Part shown: positions 4,680-7,217 of the stretch, in pieces
How positions within the stretch are numbered: position 1 is the stretch's first letter
Layout: every line of letters starts with the position of its first letter
Source: Actinomycetes bacterium
GTDB taxonomy: Bacteria; Actinomycetota; Acidimicrobiia; Acidimicrobiales; Ilumatobacteraceae
NCBI GenBank assembly: GCA_023417265.1
Contig: JAEZFY010000061.1
Coordinates: 1 to 7,217, forward strand
Direction: 5' to 3'
Length of the DNA: 7,217 bases
Notes under the pieces: model-generated
What the model saw: the letters and a program-made list of their open reading frames with translations, nothing else
Told to the model about the DNA's origin: nothing
The model's database searches: none
Made by a program: the position numbers and the translations under genes

Positions 4680-5669
4680 GTGACCGAGATCCTCGACGTC
4701 GACCTGCTCGCCTTCGAACAACACACCGGCGCCCGGCGTCGGGCCGTTGTCGACGGGGTCACGCGCAGCCTCGCCACCGGCTTCGTGTTCACGGGCCACG
4801 ACCTGTCCGAAGACCTGCTCGACACGGCCTACGGGATGCTGCGTGAGTTCTTCTCGCTCGACCCCGACACGAAGCAGCAGTTCACCGTGCCCGGCGCCCA
4901 CGGCCAAACCGGTTACACGGGAACGCTCGTCGAGACCGCCGCGTCGAGCGACGTGCCGGACTGGAAGGAGATGCTCAACTGGGCGTCGCCGATCGCCCCG
5001 GGGCATCCGCTCAAGCGCAAGTTCCCGACGGCCTACCCCGATCAGGTGCTGCCCGAGTCGGCGGTGCCCGGGATCACCGCCGTGTTGTACGCGTTCCACG
5101 ACGCGATCGCCGACCTGCAGCGCCGGTTCCTGCGCGTGATCGCCGAAGGCATCGGCTGCCACGAGACGTTCTTCGACGACATGGTCAAGGACGGCCCGAC
5201 GCTCACCCGGGCGATCCGCTATCCCCCGATGAGCGAGTTGCAGGCCAGCGGCAACGGCCACGTGTGGGCGGGCGCGCACGGCGACATCAACCTGATCACC
5301 GCGCTCCCGCGCTCCACCGCCAAAGGCCTCCAGGTGAAGGTCGACGATCACAGTGGCGAATCGGGCTGGGTCGACGCGGTCCCGCCGGCGGGGCACGTCA
5401 TCATCAACACCGGCATCATGCTCGAGCGGCTCACCAACGGGCGGATCCCGATCGGCTGGCACCGCGTCGTCGCCGACCCCGAGTACACCGGCGAGCGCTA
5501 CAGCGTGGTCCAGTTCTGCCACCCACGGCCGTGGACGATCCTGTCGCCCGTGCCGTCGTGTTGCACGCCCGAGACGCCGCAGCGCTTCAGTGCGATGTCG
5601 GCGGCCGATGCGCTCGACGAGGTGCTCTACGAGATCAACCTCGTCGAGGACGCCCGCCGCGTGTCGTGA
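4680..5669 (+). CDS. 2-oxoglutarate/Fe(II)-dependent oxygenase, isopenicillin N synthase-like
   Basis: A 329-residue soluble protein of the isopenicillin N synthase/plant DIOX-like superfamily. The N-terminal DIOX_N-like region (about 4-110) contains SLATGFVFTGH and FFSLDPDTKQQF, the usual helix with 'F..L..e.K'. The double-stranded beta-helix at about 175-285 holds the iron triad His200, Asp202 (in AGAHGDINLITALP) and His261 (GWHRV), and Arg273-x-Ser275 (GERYSVVQF), the 2-oxoglutarate carboxylate anchor. The first motif is H-G-D, where plant and IPNS enzymes mostly have H-T/S-D. Such enzymes hydroxylate, desaturate or cyclise small molecules with O2; the substrate here is unknown. The start is GTG at 4680, 6 nt after a TAGGCT hexamer and followed by a family-like N terminus. 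It stands 40 bp after a D-cysteine desulfhydrase-like gene, which may be coincidence. Confidence 0.85.
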   Translation: MTEILDVDLLAFEQHTGARRRAVVDGVTRSLATGFVFTGHDLSEDLLDTAYGMLREFFSLDPDTKQQFTVPGAHGQTGYTGTLVETAASSDVPDWKEMLNWASPIAPGHPLKRKFPTAYPDQVLPESAVPGITAVLYAFHDAIADLQRRFLRVIAEGIGCHETFFDDMVKDGPTLTRAIRYPPMSELQASGNGHVWAGAHGDINLITALPRSTAKGLQVKVDDHSGESGWVDAVPPAGHVIINTGIMLERLTNGRIPIGWHRVVADPEYTGERYSVVQFCHPRPWTILSPVPSCCTPETPQRFSAMSAADALDEVLYEINLVEDARRVS

Positions 5670-5676
5670 CCGGTCA
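5667..5676. other. Palindrome TGACCGGTCA spanning convergent stop codons
   Basis: The oxygenase stop TGA (5667-5669) and the stop of the cell-wall gene on the other strand (TCA at 5674-5676) are separated by CCGG, making a perfect 10-bp palindrome. Two facing TGA stops are complementary by necessity, so only the CCGG centre is extra. No hairpin with T tract is present, so this is not a canonical terminator. Confidence 0.85.
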
Positions 5677-7217
5677 ACGGCCGAGCAGCACGCTCGTCGG
5701 CAGCCCCGGGGTCGCCCCGGCCACGAGCGCCGTCACCCAGTAGCGGGCGGGCAGTTCGATCGGAGCGAGCCAGGCCTCGGGCGCTTCGGCGCCCGCCGCA
5801 CCGCCACCGAAGGCGTGCGTCGGCGCCCACTCGCAACCGAGCGGGTGGCGGATCAGGGCGGCCGCGCCGAAGGCCTGCAGGGTGCCGTCGGCGGCGATGC
5901 GGAACCCGCCGTCGGCGAGTGCCGACACGTCGACGGGGGTCAGCGTGGGGTACCCGTCGGGCTGCAGCTCGGGGTGCTCGGCGAGGTCGCCGCCGTCGGC
6001 GAGCACGGCGTGGGCGTACATCAGCAACTCGGCGTCGTCGGCGTTGAGGAGGCGCGGGTCGGGCGGAAGCGCCCATGGCCCGGTGCCCACGTGGCACGCC
6101 TGGCGGGTCTGGGCGGCGACGAGCAGGGAATCGGCGTCGAGGCGGGTGCCGTCGGCGGCGCGCACGGTGAGCCGGAGGTGCGGCCACACGACGTCGTCGG
6201 CGCTGCCCGAGCGGCCGCCGCCGGGCATCGGGTCGCTGTCGCCCATGAACCCGAGGACTTGCCCGGCGCGCACGCTGGTGCCCACCTGGGCGAGCACCGA
6301 CACCCCGAGCGCCGGGTGGCCGGCGCCGTCATTGCTGCCGGGGGAGTCGTCGTTGAACCCGGAGTAGCGGTAGGTGCGCCCCTCGACGTCGGTGACCGTG
6401 ACGCTGCGGGCGGCGCCGATGCCGTCGCCGCGCTCGACCGCGGTGACGACCCCGTCGGCCACGGCGAGCACCGGCTGCAGCTTCTGGCCGTAGACGATCG
6501 CGTCGGTGCCGGCCTCGCAGTGCGGACGATCGCACGGCACCGGCGGGGCGACGACCGAGCGGCCGAGCACCGGGTAGGCGACGATCAGTCCTTCCGGGCC
6601 GGTGGCCGCGCTGGCCGGGTTGACGCCGGTCTCGGGTGGGATCCCGGCGAGGTACTTGAGGTCGGGCGGCAGCAGCATCGCCCGCCAGTTGAGCGAGTCA
6701 CCGGTGACCTGGGCGAGCATCTCGAGCCAGCGGAACTGGTACTCGCGGACCGTCAGCCGGTTGCCGGCCTGGGGCATCGGTACCTCGTCCATCAACGCCG
6801 GCTCACGGGCGGCGCGCGGGTAGTACCAGATGACCGGCACCATCGACACGTCGTTGTTCCAGGTGCGCAGGATCGCCTGCACGTCGCCGAGGGCACGCTC
6901 GTCCTGGACGTACGGCGGGGCGAGGTAGGCGCTCGGAAACCCGGCGTAGTTGTTCCACGTCGAGTCGATGTACTGGTAGGCGCCCGAGGCGCCGCCGCGG
7001 TTCTTGGCGATCGCGTAGTTGTTGCCGGACTCGACGAGCCGGATCGTGACGAGGATGTCGCTGAGCTGCTTCGGCATCGGCACGCCGAGCGGTGCGGGGG
7101 CCGGCGCGCCCGGGTCGGCGGTGGCCGCATCCGTGGCGGGGAGCGTGGTCGTGGTGGTGGTGGTCGGGGCCGTGGGGCAGGGCGGCAACGGGATCGTGGT
7201 CGTCGTCGTGGTGGTGG
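5674..7217 (-). CDS. Exported cell-wall protein: Thr-rich linker, lysozyme-like domain, degenerate M23 domain (5' end outside window)
   Basis: The last ~514 residues of a larger protein; the frame is open at the right edge, so the TTG at 7188 (residue 1 below) is not a trusted start. The N-terminal part is two seven-Thr tracts and an Ala/Pro-rich stretch to about 37, a linker typical of exported proteins. Residues about 42-125 resemble a lysozyme-like transglycosylase domain: RLVESG with putative catalytic Glu53, then GGASGAYQYIDSTWNNY (65-81). Residues about 222-345 look like an M23/LytM beta domain (PVLAVADGVV, YRYSGF, VRAGQVLGFMG, PHLRLTV), but zinc/catalytic positions are changed: HxGxD reads E225-A-G-T-D229, the Y-x-H position is Gly277, and HxH reads His337-Leu-Arg339. 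The C-terminal ~140 residues (365-504) are unrecognised. It probably binds or cuts peptidoglycan. The signal peptide, if any, is outside. Confidence 0.75.
   Translation of the reverse strand, partial: TTTTTTTIPLPPCPTAPTTTTTTTLPATDAATADPGAPAPAPLGVPMPKQLSDILVTIRLVESGNNYAIAKNRGGASGAYQYIDSTWNNYAGFPSAYLAPPYVQDERALGDVQAILRTWNNDVSMVPVIWYYPRAAREPALMDEVPMPQAGNRLTVREYQFRWLEMLAQVTGDSLNWRAMLLPPDLKYLAGIPPETGVNPASAATGPEGLIVAYPVLGRSVVAPPVPCDRPHCEAGTDAIVYGQKLQPVLAVADGVVTAVERGDGIGAARSVTVTDVEGRTYRYSGFNDDSPGSNDGAGHPALGVSVLAQVGTSVRAGQVLGFMGDSDPMPGGGRSGSADDVVWPHLRLTVRAADGTRLDADSLLVAAQTRQACHVGTGPWALPPDPRLLNADDAELLMYAHAVLADGGDLAEHPELQPDGYPTLTPVDVSALADGGFRIAADGTLQAFGAAALIRHPLGCEWAPTHAFGGGAAGAEAPEAWLAPIELPARYWVTALVAGATPGLPTSVLLGR
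7144..7215. repeat. Trinucleotide (ACC/ACG) tracts encoding two runs of seven Thr
   Basis: On the coding (minus) strand, ACC/ACG codons form two tracts of seven Thr each (7195-7215 and 7144-7164) separated by ten residues, IPLPPCPTAP. The near-microsatellite (GGT/CGT on the plus strand) continues to the window edge, so the real array may be longer. Thr/Pro-rich linkers are often O-glycosylated in actinobacteria, an inference only. Confidence 0.85.

Noticed and set aside
7129..7143. LPATD at residues 16-20 as a sortase signal
   Set aside because: Sortase motifs lie at the C terminus before a hydrophobic segment and basic tail. This one sits in an N-terminal linker.
1..7217. CRISPR array, tRNA/rRNA, insertion sequence, phage or defence system
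   Set aside because: No spaced direct repeats, cloverleaf, transposase or terminal inverted repeats, or defence-type domains were seen. Coding sequence fills nearly all of the window.

Overview
The window is a compact stretch of very GC-rich bacterial chromosome (about 70% G+C by eye). It holds eight genes and almost no non-coding DNA; the longest gap is 56 bases (939-994). The style suggests an actinobacterium: high GC, GTG starts, start codons with no Shine-Dalgarno sequence but a TANNNT hexamer just upstream, and a secreted lysozyme-like/LytM-like cell-wall protein with a Thr-rich linker. The class Acidimicrobiia is a guess from overall feel, not shown by the sequence.

Layout, left to right. 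(1) The 3' end of an HrpA-type DEAH-box helicase (+), open at the left edge and containing a 24-G homopolymer. (2) A LOG/PpnN-like Rossmann-fold protein (-). (3) A small glyoxalase/VOC-fold protein (+), divergent from gene 2 across 20 bp. (4) A gamma-glutamylcyclotransferase-like protein (-). (5) Family-1 uracil-DNA glycosylase (-), 11 bp upstream of gene 4 in the same transcription unit. (6) A PLP enzyme of the D-cysteine desulfhydrase/ACC deaminase family (+), divergent from gene 5 across 22 bp. (7) A 2-oxoglutarate/Fe(II) oxygenase of the isopenicillin N synthase-like family (+), 40 bp after gene 6. (8) A cell-wall protein with a lysozyme-like domain and a degenerate M23 domain (-), cut by the right edge.

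The genes look like an assortment of housekeeping and small-molecule enzymes (DNA repair, RNA helicase, nucleotide, sulfur amino acid, wall) rather than one pathway. No mobile element, RNA gene, CRISPR array or clear terminator is visible.

The most coherent unexpected signal is in the promoters. Five of the six visible gene starts have a TANNNT hexamer whose last T lies 7-9 bases before the start codon, which implies leaderless mRNAs. At both divergent junctions the two opposing -10 hexamers physically overlap: TACCGTA at 2127-2133 and ACTCTACGAT at 3619-3628. Other points of note are the M23 domain that has lost most of its zinc and catalytic residues, two tail-to-tail gene ends whose stop codons form palindromes, and the G24 tract that may be an assembly artefact.
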